Below, one piece after another: positions 6,845 to 15,636 of a stretch of 27,407 nucleotides of DNA. Origin of the DNA: RGIG5579 sp045601445 (lineage in GTDB: Bacteria > Bacillota > Clostridia > Oscillospirales > SIG627); NCBI GenBank assembly GCA_045601445.1, contig JAZRZQ010000110.1, positions 1 to 27,407 on the forward strand. Direction: 5' to 3'. Made by a program: the position numbers and the translations under genes. Under the pieces are notes generated by a model. The model was not told where the DNA came from, did no database searches, and was given only the letters and a program-made list of their open reading frames with translations. Numbering within the stretch: the first letter of the stretch is position 1; each line of letters starts with the position of its first letter.

Positions 6845-9800
6845 ATGAAAAATCAAGATTTTGTTCATCTTCATCTTCATACCGAATATTCCCTTTTGGA
6901 CGGTGCGTGTCGCATCGACCGTCTTTTCCGTCGCGCCAAGGAGCTGGGGCAGTCTGCCGTTGCCATCACCGATCACGGCGTCATGTACGGCGCCATTTCC
7001 TTCTACAAAGAAGCAAAAAAGGAAGGGATCAAGCCAATCATCGGCTGTGAGGTCTACGTTGCTCCCAGATCGCTTGCGGACAAGGACCCCCGCCTGGACC
7101 GCGAATACGACCATTTGGTACTGCTTTGCGAAAATATGACGGGGTATCAGAACCTCATTCGCTTGGTTTCCCTCTCCTTTACGGACGGCTTTTATCAAAA
7201 GCCGCGCGTGGATCTGGAGACTTTGGCGTCTCATCACGAGGGACTCATCGCGCTCTCCGCCTGCCTTGCGGGCAGAATCCCGCGCCAGATCCTCGCCGGA
7301 GAGATGGAAAATGCCAAAGAAAGTGCCCTTCAGCTAAAAGAAATTTTCGGAGAAAACAACTTCTTTCTGGAATTACAGGATCACGGCATTGCCGATCAGA
7401 TCAAGGTCAATTCCGCACTGATCTCCCTTTCCAAGCAAACGGGAATCCCTTTGGTCGCCACCAACGACGTTCACTATTTAAGGAGCGAGGACGCCAAGAG
7501 CCACGACGCCCTTCTTTGTATTCAAACGGGAAAGATCCTTCAGGATCAGTCACGGATGCGATTTGAAACGGATCAGTTTTATTTAAAAAGCGCCGAAGAG
7601 ATGGCGGAGCTGTTTCCCAATCATCCCGAGGCGTTGGAAAACACCGTCCGTATCAGCCGGCGCTGTACGCTGGAGTTCGACTTTACCGACGCACATCTGC
7701 CGACCTATAAAAACCCTCTCGGACTGACATCCGCAGAGTATTTAAGACAAGAGGCCACACGCGGGCTTCGTCAGCGCTTAAAGGAGAGCGATGCCTTAAA
7801 TGAAGAGCCCTATTGGGAGCGGTTGGAATATGAATTGAAAACCATCGAAGAGATGGGCTTTTGCGATTATTTTCTCATCGTTGCCGATTTCGTCGGGTTT
7901 GCTAAAAAAAGAGGCATTTACGTCGGTCCGGGACGTGGCAGCGGCGCGGGCAGTTTGGCCGCTTGGTGCCTGAACATCACCCAGCTTGATCCGATCCGCT
8001 TTGAGCTGATCTTCGAGCGCTTTCTCAACCCCGAGCGCGTCACCATGCCGGACTTTGACATTGACTTTTGTATGAACCGTCGGCACGAGGTCATCGAATA
8101 CGTTGCGGAAAAATACGGTACGGATCACATGGCGCAGATCGTGACCTTTACCACGATGGCTGCCCGTGCGGTCGTGCGCGACGTCGGACGCGTGATGGGG
8201 CTTCCCTATTCCGAGGTGGATGAAATCGCAAAGCGCATTCCGCGCTTTTTGGATATGACCCTTTCCCGTGCGCTCGAGGATGATGCCGAGCTGGCGCAGA
8301 TGTGTCAGACGGGTGTAAAAAAAGAATTGATGCAAATCGCACTCGCGCTCGAGGGGATGCCGCGCAACGCCTCCATTCACGCGGCAGGTGTCGTCCTCAC
8401 CGACCGCCCCGTTACCGAATACGTTCCCTTGGCCGTCAACTCCGGATCGGTCGTGACACAGTACACGATGAACGAAATCGCCGATCTCGGACTTCTCAAG
8501 ATCGACTTTCTCGGGCTACGGTATCTGACGATCATCCGCGACTGTGTAGATCTGGTGAAAAACCGCATTCCCGATTTTGACATCGAACAGATCCCCGAGG
8601 ACGATGCCGAAACTTACGATATGATCTCCCGCGGAGAAACGGCGGGAATGTTCCAGATCGAATCCTCCGGAATGAAGTCGCTGATGCTCCAGATCAAGCC
8701 TCGTAATTTAGAGGATGTGACAGCCGCTATCGCGCTGTTCCGCCCCGGTCCGAAGGACTCGATCCCCCGCTTTTTGTCAAACCGTCGCTCCGGAAAGGAC
8801 GATTTCAGCCACCCCAAGCTCCAAAAGATCCTGCAGAGCACACACGGATGTATCGTGTATCAGGAGCAGGTGATGCAAATCTTCCGCGAATTGGCCGGCT
8901 ATTCCTTCGGCCGCGCGGATATCGTCCGTCGCGCCATGTCGAAAAAGAAAAAGGACGTCATGGAAAAGGAGCGTCAGATCTTTCTTCACGGCGACCCCAC
9001 CTCGTCGGAATGCGAGGGAGCGATAGCCAGAGGCATTCCCGAAAAAACGGCTGAGGCGATCTTTGACGAAATGGCGGAATTTGCCAAATACGCCTTTAAT
9101 AAATCCCACGCGGCAGCGTATGCTCTGCTCAGTTATCGCACCGCCTATTTAAAATGCAAATTTCCCAAGGAGTATATGGCCGCGATCCTGACAAGCCAAC
9201 TCGGAAGCGACAAATACGCCTATTATTTTGCGGAATGCCAGCGAATGGGCATTCGCATTCTGCCGCCGGACATCAACGAGAGCGGGTTTTCCTTCTCCGT
9301 TTCGCGCGATTCGATCCGCTTCGGTCTGATCGGTGTCAAGAGCGTGGGCGAGGGCCTGATCGGCGAGATCTTTTCCGAGCGCAGCCGCTCTCCGTTTTGC
9401 TCCTTCCCCGATTTCATCGAACGTATGCGCGGCAAGGGGCTGAATAAAAAAGCCTTGGAAAGTCTTGTTCTGTCCGGTTGCTTTGACTGCTTCGGCATTC
9501 CAAGAAGCAGGCTGTTTGCCGTCATCGAGCCCCTGCTGGAAAAAGCACGCGACGCGGGACGGAGCGCAATGCCGGGACAAATGAGTCTGTTTGACACTCT
9601 TCCCGACCAATCCTCGGCAGAGCCTTCGTATCCTGAGATTCCCGAATTCAGCCATGAAGAGCTTTTAGCAGGAGAAAAGAACGTTTGCGGCGTCTACCTC
9701 TCGGGTCACCCGCTGACCCATTATCAAGCGATGAGCGAGCGGTTGCAGGCCAAGCAGATTTACACCTTCCGAACCGAAACGGAGCAGTATCGAGAATCGG

Positions 9801-10354
9801 AGGAGGTTGTCCTTTTATGTCTGGTCGGCACGGTCACCCTAAAACAGATCCGCTCCGGTCAAACGATGGCCTTCGTTCAGGCAGAGGATGCCACCGGCCG
9901 CTGCGAGGTCATCGTGTTCCCCAAGGTGTTTGAAAAAGCAAGACGTCTTTTGGTGGCAAATAAAATTGTCGTTCTGATCGGCACGATCAACACCAAGGAC
10001 GAGGAAATCAAGATCATCGCCAAACGCATTCTCACTCCCGAACAGGCCGACGAGCTGAACCGACATCCCGAAAAGCAAGCCCCTCAGGCACAAAACCGCA
10101 AGCAAAGTCCCGCTGAAACGCCCGATTTTGCATCCGTTTCAAAATTATACTTGCGTTTTGAGAAAAAAGGGAGTAAAATAGAAGAAGCTGTGATGTCGGT
10201 TTTAAAAAAGCAAAGCGGCACCACACCCTGTTACTTCTACTATCGTGATACCCAGAAGCTGTACCGCATCGACGGTCTGTCCGTCGAGCTGGGTGCAAGC
10301 ATCCATCAGGAACTGACTTCCCTATTGGGTCAAGAAAACGTCGTGTTAAAATAG
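6845..10354 (+). CDS. dnaE: DNA polymerase III subunit alpha (DnaE)
   Basis: A 1169-residue replicative polymerase subunit. The N-terminal PHP domain begins at residue 5 with HLHLHTEYSLLDG and includes ITDHGVMYG near 42. The polymerase palm carries GRGSGAGSLAAW near 365 and the metal-binding PDFDIDF at about 402-408. The third expected aspartate is in KIDFLGLRYL near 554. A helix-hairpin-helix and beta-binding region follows (FNKSHAAAYALLSYRTAYLK near 750). An OB-fold (about 988-1030) and a short C-terminal domain complete it. Reading runs open upstream to 6020, but the ATG at 6845 is the start: it has an AAAGGA ribosome site, lies after the promoters, and begins exactly at the family N-terminus. 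Upstream codons are antisense to the thioesterase. In Clostridia DnaE works alongside PolC, which is not in this window. Confidence 0.96.
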   Translation: MKNQDFVHLHLHTEYSLLDGACRIDRLFRRAKELGQSAVAITDHGVMYGAISFYKEAKKEGIKPIIGCEVYVAPRSLADKDPRLDREYDHLVLLCENMTGYQNLIRLVSLSFTDGFYQKPRVDLETLASHHEGLIALSACLAGRIPRQILAGEMENAKESALQLKEIFGENNFFLELQDHGIADQIKVNSALISLSKQTGIPLVATNDVHYLRSEDAKSHDALLCIQTGKILQDQSRMRFETDQFYLKSAEEMAELFPNHPEALENTVRISRRCTLEFDFTDAHLPTYKNPLGLTSAEYLRQEATRGLRQRLKESDALNEEPYWERLEYELKTIEEMGFCDYFLIVADFVGFAKKRGIYVGPGRGSGAGSLAAWCLNITQLDPIRFELIFERFLNPERVTMPDFDIDFCMNRRHEVIEYVAEKYGTDHMAQIVTFTTMAARAVVRDVGRVMGLPYSEVDEIAKRIPRFLDMTLSRALEDDAELAQMCQTGVKKELMQIALALEGMPRNASIHAAGVVLTDRPVTEYVPLAVNSGSVVTQYTMNEIADLGLLKIDFLGLRYLTIIRDCVDLVKNRIPDFDIEQIPEDDAETYDMISRGETAGMFQIESSGMKSLMLQIKPRNLEDVTAAIALFRPGPKDSIPRFLSNRRSGKDDFSHPKLQKILQSTHGCIVYQEQVMQIFRELAGYSFGRADIVRRAMSKKKKDVMEKERQIFLHGDPTSSECEGAIARGIPEKTAEAIFDEMAEFAKYAFNKSHAAAYALLSYRTAYLKCKFPKEYMAAILTSQLGSDKYAYYFAECQRMGIRILPPDINESGFSFSVSRDSIRFGLIGVKSVGEGLIGEIFSERSRSPFCSFPDFIERMRGKGLNKKALESLVLSGCFDCFGIPRSRLFAVIEPLLEKARDAGRSAMPGQMSLFDTLPDQSSAEPSYPEIPEFSHEELLAGEKNVCGVYLSGHPLTHYQAMSERLQAKQIYTFRTETEQYRESEEVVLLCLVGTVTLKQIRSGQTMAFVQAEDATGRCEVIVFPKVFEKARRLLVANKIVVLIGTINTKDEEIKIIAKRILTPEQADELNRHPEKQAPQAQNRKQSPAETPDFASVSKLYLRFEKKGSKIEEAVMSVLKKQSGTTPCYFYYRDTQKLYRIDGLSVELGASIHQELTSLLGQENVVLK

Positions 10355-10381
10355 CCCCATTTCGGGATTACAGGAGAAAAT

Positions 10382-12934
10382 ATGGAAGAAAACCGCACTC
10401 CCCATACCAAGCCAACCTCCTCTTCGGAGCAACAAAAAAAAGATACGAGCAAGGCCGACGCCGCCAAGAAGGCCGGTGCGAGAATTGCCAAGACCTTATC
10501 CAAATATTCGGGAAAAATCCTCACCTATACCGCCAATATTCTTTTAACGGTGCTTTTGATCGGGATCATCACCGGCGCCGCGATGGCTTGCGCGCTGGTT
10601 GTTTACATCAAAAATTACGTTGACCCCGTCTATGACATCGACAACTTAAAATACGACTCCGATTTGACCACCTCCATCTACTATCAGGAGAAGAAGGAGG
10701 ACGGAAGCGTCCAATGGGTCGAATGGGAAGAAGAGCGCATCCACGGCACGGAAAACCGAATGTGGGTCGCCTACGACCAGATGCCGGAAGATCTGATTAA
10801 CGCATTCGTTTCCATCGAGGATAAGCGCTACTTTACCCACAAGGGCGTGGACGTGCGCCGCACCTTCGGCGCCGTGCTCGGCTTTTTGACCGGAACGGAT
10901 TCCTACGGCGGCTCAACCATCACCCAACAGCTCATCAAAAACGTTACCGGTGAGGACGACGTCACCATTCAGCGTAAAATTCAGGAGATCCTGCGCGCGC
11001 TGAATCTGGAAAGCAAGCGAAGCAAGGAAGAGATTCTGGAAATGTACCTGAATACCATCTATCTTGCCGAGGGCTGCTACGGCGTTGCGGCCGCTGCCGA
11101 GGAATACTTCGGCAAGGATGTTTCCGAATTAACGCTTGCGGAATGTGCCTGTCTTGCCTCCATCCCCCAGAACCCCTCCCGCTGGAATCCCGTAACCAAT
11201 CCCGAGGGAAATCTGGAGCGCCGCATCAACGTTCTCGATCAAATGTATAAAAACGATGACATTGAAAAGACCTATACGCTCGAGGAGATCGCCGCCGCCG
11301 AGGAAGAAGAGCTGGTTTTAAGACCGGGCAGCGAGAACAATGATTTAGGCAAGGTTCATTCTTGGTTTGTCGACACGGTCATTTACGACGTCATCGAAGA
11401 CCTGATGAAAACCTATAATTACGATGAACAAACCGCCAAGAACCTGCTTTACAGCGGCGGTCTTAAGATCTACACCACCATTGACAGAGGCATTCAGGCA
11501 AAGCTGGATGCGATCTATCAGAATGACGCCAACTTCCCCTCGCACGGTACGGGCGTTCAGGTTGAATCCGCGATGACCATTATGGATCAGTCCACGGGTA
11601 ACGTGGTCGCCATCGTCGGCGGGCGCGGCGTGAAGGACACCCCCTTGGGCTTTAATCGCGCCACGATGGCAAAACGTCAGGCGGGTTCGTCCATCAAGCC
11701 CTTGAGCGTTTATACCATCGCGCTGGAAAAGGGCCTGATTAACTATTCCACGGTCGTGGACGATACGCCCTTCCGTTTTAATAAGAACGAGGATGAGGAC
11801 GGAAACGTCTCCATCAGCGTTTGGCCGAACAACTACAACAACCAATTTGAAGGACTCTGCACCGTCTCCTACGCCGTCCGTCAATCCAAAAACACCATTG
11901 CGGTCAAAATTTTGGATATGATCGGCACGCAGTCCTCCTACGATTTTCTGACACAAAAATACCGTCTGTCCTCGCTTGTCAAAGAAGACATTGACTACGC
12001 GCCCTTGGCTCTGGGCGGCTTTACAGACGGTATTTACAACCGCGATATGTGTGCTGCCTACGCCGCTATTGCCAACAACGGCGTTTACAACGAGCCGAAA
12101 ACCTACACCGAGGTCTGTGATTCCGCAGGCAACGTCTTGCTGAATAGATCCAACGCGATCACGGAGGTCATCCTCAGCGAGGATACCTGTGCAGTCACCA
12201 CGAAGCTTTTGCAGGAGGTCGTCACCAGCGGTACGGGTACGGCCGTGGATCTGCGCCGTCAGATTGACGTGGCAGGCAAAACCGGTACCACCAACAACAG
12301 CTACGACGTGTATTTCTGCGGCTATACGCCCTATTACACGGGTGCTTGCTGGGTCGGATACGACAATCCGAAGGCTCTCTACGGCTTTACCTCGGGTCAA
12401 ACCAGAATTTCTGCCGCGACCTTTATCTGGAACGAGGTGATGAAGGCCATCCATCAGGATATCATCGCCGCCGGAAACGTCAAGCGCTTTTCGGACGGAC
12501 TGACCAAAAATCTGATTACCCGTACCTTCTGCCGAGATTCCGGCCTTTTGGTCGGAGATCATTGCGCAGGCGATCTGAGAGGAAACCGAACCTCGACGGG
12601 CTACTATACCTGGTCAACTCTTCCCGCCGACAAGTGCACGACTCACTTCCCCGTTGCTTACTGCAATGATACCAAGTGTGTTGCAGGCCCGAACTGCTCC
12701 AACATCGTCAGCGTTTCGCTTCTCAAGCACCAGCGCACCTTCCCGATCGTCATCAACGTATCGGACGCTCAATACACCTACGTTCCCGTACCGGACGGTA
12801 CAAAGTTCCCGCTGGATGACCGCTCGCCGTTCTATCATTTCGCATACCCTGCCGACACCTATCCGGGTTACACCAACAACGTTCGGCCGGCAAATGCTTA
12901 CTGCGCAAAGCATAATCCCGAATTATGCATTTAG
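10382..12934 (+). CDS. class A penicillin-binding protein (PBP1A-like glycosyltransferase/transpeptidase)
   Basis: An 850-residue bifunctional peptidoglycan synthase. A charged cytoplasmic tail (1-43) precedes one transmembrane anchor (about 45-75). The GT51 glycosyltransferase domain shows IEDKRYFTHKGVD (catalytic Glu near 146) and GGSTITQQLIKN near 177-188. The transpeptidase domain has all three motifs: S436-x-x-K439 (GSSIKP), S502-K-N504, and K633-T-G-T636. Both activities should therefore be intact. After the transpeptidase comes a ~120-residue tail with eight cysteines instead of PASTA repeats. Start ATG follows CAGGAGA. The gene lies 27 bases after dnaE and overlaps tadA by 10 bases, so the three are probably cotranscribed. 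Expected location is the outer face of the cytoplasmic membrane. Confidence 0.95.
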   Translation: MEENRTPHTKPTSSSEQQKKDTSKADAAKKAGARIAKTLSKYSGKILTYTANILLTVLLIGIITGAAMACALVVYIKNYVDPVYDIDNLKYDSDLTTSIYYQEKKEDGSVQWVEWEEERIHGTENRMWVAYDQMPEDLINAFVSIEDKRYFTHKGVDVRRTFGAVLGFLTGTDSYGGSTITQQLIKNVTGEDDVTIQRKIQEILRALNLESKRSKEEILEMYLNTIYLAEGCYGVAAAAEEYFGKDVSELTLAECACLASIPQNPSRWNPVTNPEGNLERRINVLDQMYKNDDIEKTYTLEEIAAAEEEELVLRPGSENNDLGKVHSWFVDTVIYDVIEDLMKTYNYDEQTAKNLLYSGGLKIYTTIDRGIQAKLDAIYQNDANFPSHGTGVQVESAMTIMDQSTGNVVAIVGGRGVKDTPLGFNRATMAKRQAGSSIKPLSVYTIALEKGLINYSTVVDDTPFRFNKNEDEDGNVSISVWPNNYNNQFEGLCTVSYAVRQSKNTIAVKILDMIGTQSSYDFLTQKYRLSSLVKEDIDYAPLALGGFTDGIYNRDMCAAYAAIANNGVYNEPKTYTEVCDSAGNVLLNRSNAITEVILSEDTCAVTTKLLQEVVTSGTGTAVDLRRQIDVAGKTGTTNNSYDVYFCGYTPYYTGACWVGYDNPKALYGFTSGQTRISAATFIWNEVMKAIHQDIIAAGNVKRFSDGLTKNLITRTFCRDSGLLVGDHCAGDLRGNRTSTGYYTWSTLPADKCTTHFPVAYCNDTKCVAGPNCSNIVSVSLLKHQRTFPIVINVSDAQYTYVPVPDGTKFPLDDRSPFYHFAYPADTYPGYTNNVRPANAYCAKHNPELCI

Positions 12935-13392
12935 AAACGGAGAAGCTTGATCGGGCTATGATGCAAAAGGCTCTTTCGGAAGCGAAAAAAGCCGCCGAGA
13001 TCGGTGAAGTTCCCATCGGCTGCGTCATTGTCCGAGAAAGAAAAGTAATCGCGCGGGCACACAATCAGCGCGAAACGAAAAAAAACGCTCTGCTCCACGC
13101 AGAGATCTCCGCCATCGACAAAGCCTGCAAAAAGCTTGGCGGATGGAGACTTTGGGAATGCGATCTCTACGTCACGCTTGAGCCCTGCCCCATGTGCGCG
13201 GGCGCGATCATCAATTCCCGCATCCGCAGAGTCATCTATGCAGCCAAGGACCCCAAGGCAGGGGCTATGGGCAGCATTCTTGATCTGACAAAATTCCCCT
13301 TGAATCACAAGCCCGAGCTGCGCGGCGGTGTGTTGGAGGAGGAATCGAGCCGAATGCTCAAATCGTTTTTTCAAACGTTGAGAAAAAAATAA
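12925..13392 (+). CDS. tadA: tRNA adenosine(34) deaminase TadA
   Basis: A 155-residue zinc deaminase that converts A34 to inosine in the wobble position of tRNA-Arg(ACG). The motifs are complete: H58-A-E60 (proton shuttle E60) and P87-C88-P89-M90-C91, with H58, C88 and C91 binding zinc. The family segment EVPIGCVIV is at about 28-36. The ATG at 12925 lies inside the end of the PBP gene and lacks a clear ribosome site, which suggests translational coupling. An internal ATG at 12958 (residue 12) with weak CGGAG upstream is a possible alternative start and would keep the whole domain. It could also act on other nucleotides, but the length and motif spacing fit TadA well. Confidence 0.93.
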   Translation: MHLETEKLDRAMMQKALSEAKKAAEIGEVPIGCVIVRERKVIARAHNQRETKKNALLHAEISAIDKACKKLGGWRLWECDLYVTLEPCPMCAGAIINSRIRRVIYAAKDPKAGAMGSILDLTKFPLNHKPELRGGVLEEESSRMLKSFFQTLRKK

Positions 13393-13400
13393 ATATGAAA

Positions 13401-13497
13401 CAGAGTAGGATCTCAAGCGTTAAGTGCTTTTGAAACGGGGAGTTGTTCAAAAGACGAAAAGGTACGCCTTGCGGTTTGAGATCCGCATCCCGCTGCC
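13401..13497 (+). promoter_or_regulatory. tetrahydrofolate (THF) riboswitch aptamer
   Basis: The sequence matches the THF aptamer in conserved words and layout. P2 is a perfect 9-bp helix, 13408-13416 with 13476-13484. The conserved GCGTTAAGTG follows at 13417-13426. P3 is 13427-13434 with 13446-13453. A small helix AAGG/CCTT (13459-13462 with 13467-13470) comes next. The conserved 3' segment CCGCATCCCGCTGCC ends near 13497. The class binds reduced folates and usually lies upstream of folT, exactly as here. Confidence 0.93.
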
Positions 13498-13509
13498 GAA
13501 AAAGGGATT

Positions 13510-13554
13510 CCTCCTTTTCCGGTCATTCCTTTGGGAATCAAGCGGAAAAGGAGG
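13510..13554 (+). promoter_or_regulatory. Shine-Dalgarno-sequestering hairpin (riboswitch expression platform)
   Basis: A perfect 12-bp stem (13510-13521 with 13543-13554) plus an inner ATTCC/GGAAT helix (13525-13529 with 13534-13538). Its 3' arm ends in AAGGAGG, the ribosome site of folT, 7 bases before the ATG. Folding hides the site, implying translational OFF control. The stem is followed by TATTTTTA, so some termination is also possible. Confidence 0.8.
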
Positions 13555-13561
13555 TATTTTT

Positions 13562-14110
13562 ATGCAAAAAAAGGAACTGAAAAAAAGCACCCGCCATCTC
13601 ACCGTCTTGGTTTTGTGCGCCATATTATCCGCGCTGAGTATTCTGTTCGGAAAATATCTTGCCATCAATTTGGGGGATACGATCCGCATCAGTTTTGAGA
13701 ATCTTCCGATTTTGATGGCCGGTCTTTACTTCGGGCCGTCGGCAGGCGCGGCAGTCGGCGTCGTTGCCGATCTGGTCGGTTGTTTTCTGGTGGGATATTC
13801 CATCAACCCCATCATCACCCTCGCGGCGGCCGTAATGGGTCTTTGGGCCGGCTTTGTCGGAATTTGTCTGAAAAAGGACTCCTTCAAGCGGGTATTTCTT
13901 ACCGTTTTCCCTGCCCATATCATCGGCTCGCTTACGATCAAGACCGTAGGTCTTTGGATCTATTATCAAATGCCCTTTTGGGCAACTCTGGGACTGCGCG
14001 CCGTCACCTATCTTCTTGTTTCGGTCCTTGAGATCGCCCTGCTTTATCTGTTGAGCAAAAACCGTGCTTTTTCGGAGCAAATCCGCTCCCTTGGCCGCAC
14101 TTCCAAATAA
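13562..14110 (+). CDS. folT: folate ECF transporter substrate-binding S component FolT
   Basis: A 182-residue membrane protein with about six helices. It is the substrate-specific component that captures folate and works with the shared ECF module (EcfA, EcfA', EcfT), which is not in this window. Family features are the N-terminal RHLTVLVLCAILSALSILFGKY, the LGDTIRISFENLPILMAGLYFGPSAGAAVGVVADLVG core, and a C-terminal hydrophobic helix. The reading frame is open upstream to 13424, but those codons are the riboswitch. The ATG at 13562 with an ideal AAGGAGG site is the start. It is followed 10 bases later by folC, so the riboswitch governs folate uptake and its metabolic trapping together. Confidence 0.93.
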   Translation: MQKKELKKSTRHLTVLVLCAILSALSILFGKYLAINLGDTIRISFENLPILMAGLYFGPSAGAAVGVVADLVGCFLVGYSINPIITLAAAVMGLWAGFVGICLKKDSFKRVFLTVFPAHIIGSLTIKTVGLWIYYQMPFWATLGLRAVTYLLVSVLEIALLYLLSKNRAFSEQIRSLGRTSK

Positions 14111-14120
14111 GGAGATCGTT

Positions 14121-15389
14121 ATGAACTATCAAGAAGCACTGCAGTACATTCATTCCATTTGTTGGAGAGGCTCGCGTCCCGGGCTCTCCCGAACCGAGGA
14201 GCTGCTCCAAAAGCTGCAGAATCCGCAGGACAGCTTGAAATTCATCCACGTCGCGGGTACCAACGGCAAGGGCTCGTTCTGCTCGATGCTCTCCTCCGTT
14301 TTGATCGAGGCAGGCTACCGCGTCGGAACCTATACCTCTCCTTATATTCTTCGCTTCAACGAGCGAATGAAGATCAACGGCGAGGATATTCCCGACGAGA
14401 GACTGGCGGAATTGACCGAGAAGGTACGCGTCATTGCCGACGGGATGCAGGATCCCCCCACAGAGTTTGAATTGATTACCGCGATCGCAATGGAATATTT
14501 TCGTCAGGAAAAATGCGATCTGGTCATTTTGGAATGCGGTATGGGCGGCAGACTCGATTCTACCAACGTCATCAAAACGCCCATTCTTTCCGTCATTACG
14601 GGCATTGCCTTGGATCACACGGCCTTTCTCGGTGATACGGTAGAAAAAATCGCCGCGGAAAAGGCCGGCATTATCAAAGAGGGCATCCCCGTTCTCTACT
14701 GCGGTGCGCAAGGTGGCGCGAGGGACGTAATCGAAGCCAAGGCCAAAGAAATGCACGCCCCCTTTCACACCGTCGATCGCACGAGCTTCTGTTTAAAAGC
14801 CGCAACGCTTCAAGGAACGGAGTTTTCCTTCGAAGCCTACCAAAGCGTCAAGATCCCTCTGCTCGGGAGCTATCAACCGAAGAACGCCTGCAACGTACTG
14901 ACGGCAGTCTCGCTTCTTTCCGAGCTCGGCCTTTCCCTTCCCGAAGAGGCGGTTTTGCGCGGGATGGACAAGGTCAAATGGCCTGCGCGCTACGAGATCT
15001 TGCGACGCGATCCGCTCTTTCTCGCCGACGGCGGACACAACCCCGAGGGAATCGACGCGGCGGTGGAAAGCACGAAGCTCTATTTTAAGGAAAAGCTTTT
15101 GGTCGTGACAGGTGTTATGGCCGATAAGGAATACCGCTATATGGCAAAGAGGATTTCCGAGATCGCCTGCGAAGTATTTTGCCTCACGCCTGACAACCCC
15201 CGCTCTCTCGATGCCAAGGAATACGCCGCCGTTTTCGAACAGCTCGGTGTTCCCGCAAGCGCTCATCCGTCAGCCGAAGAGGCCGTCAAAGCTGCCGTCA
15301 ATAAAGCAAAAAAAGAAGGAAAGCCCATCCTTTCCCTCGGCTCTCTCTATTTGTACGGTCAGGTTTACGACGCGCTCAACAAGCTTTGA
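14121..15389 (+). CDS. folC: bifunctional folylpolyglutamate synthase / dihydrofolate synthase
   Basis: A 422-residue Mur-ligase-family enzyme that adds glutamate to folates, and often to dihydropteroate, using ATP in the cytoplasm. The P-loop is G46-TNGKGS-52 in HVAGTNGKGSFCSML. Then come TYTSPYILRFNERMKING, ECGMGGRLDSTNVI near 135-148, GIALDHTAFLGDTVEKIAAEKAGIIK near 158-183, and the C-terminal domain entry DGGHNPEGIDA. The ATG has a perfect AAGGAG site; the frame runs open upstream only through folT. Downstream of FolT it would trap imported folate as polyglutamate. Whether it keeps dihydrofolate synthase activity cannot be decided here. No folP, folK or folB gene is nearby. Confidence 0.95.
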   Translation: MNYQEALQYIHSICWRGSRPGLSRTEELLQKLQNPQDSLKFIHVAGTNGKGSFCSMLSSVLIEAGYRVGTYTSPYILRFNERMKINGEDIPDERLAELTEKVRVIADGMQDPPTEFELITAIAMEYFRQEKCDLVILECGMGGRLDSTNVIKTPILSVITGIALDHTAFLGDTVEKIAAEKAGIIKEGIPVLYCGAQGGARDVIEAKAKEMHAPFHTVDRTSFCLKAATLQGTEFSFEAYQSVKIPLLGSYQPKNACNVLTAVSLLSELGLSLPEEAVLRGMDKVKWPARYEILRRDPLFLADGGHNPEGIDAAVESTKLYFKEKLLVVTGVMADKEYRYMAKRISEIACEVFCLTPDNPRSLDAKEYAAVFEQLGVPASAHPSAEEAVKAAVNKAKKEGKPILSLGSLYLYGQVYDALNKL

Positions 15390-15416
15390 TCCGCAGATTA
15401 AAAAAACAGTCCGAGC

Positions 15417-15450
15417 TTGGCGTGATACTCTTATCGGAGTATCACGCCAG
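15417..15450. repeat. 13-bp perfect hairpin after folC
   Basis: Arms 15418-15430 and 15437-15449 are exact complements with loop TTATCG, lying 28 bases after the folC stop. It has no T-run afterwards, so it is a poor intrinsic terminator by itself but may protect the mRNA 3' end. Its inner part (GTGATACTC facing GAGTATCAC) resembles the repeated word of the adjacent hairpin array, so it may be the array's first member. Confidence 0.7.
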
Positions 15451-15621
15451 TTCTATTCGCCTTTGGCGAGTTCTATTGCTACGCAGTGATATTCGGCTTA
15501 CGCCGAGTGTTATTCGCTTCGCGAGTTTATGGGCGAATAGAATATCACTGTGAGGCGTAGCCGAACAATATCACTGCCCGCAAGGGCAATATCACTCTTT
15601 GCGAAAGCAAAGAATATCACT
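15449..15621. repeat. array of small hairpins separated by a conserved 9-base word
   Basis: This is most of the 396-base gene-free stretch between folC and the zinc-ribbon gene. Small palindromes are separated by the word AGTGATATT or close variants (15449-15457, 15469-15477, 15485-15493, 15506-15514). To the right the reverse complement AATATCACT appears four times exactly (15541-15549, 15567-15575, 15588-15596, 15613-15621). The hairpins include CGCC/GGCG, CGGC/GCCG, CGC/GCG, GCCC/GGGC and CTTTGC/GCAAAG. Word orientation flips near 15525, where TATTCGC (15511-15517) faces GCGAATA (15533-15539), so the whole block can fold on itself. No coding frame or promoter is seen. Confidence 0.8.
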
Positions 15622-15636
15622 CATAGACAGCAGAAA

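Noticed and set aside
11345..12562. 405-codon open frame on the minus strand inside the PBP gene
   Set aside because: The plus-strand PBP has all catalytic motifs across this range. The antisense frame shows no recognisable domain and is a composition shadow.
13424..13561. Upstream extension of folT
   Set aside because: The bases are the THF riboswitch and its SD-sequestering hairpin; the ATG at 13562 follows a perfect ribosome site.
15417..15621. CRISPR array
   Set aside because: The repeated word is only about 9 bases, it changes orientation in mid-array, spacers are palindromic and uneven, and no cas gene is near.
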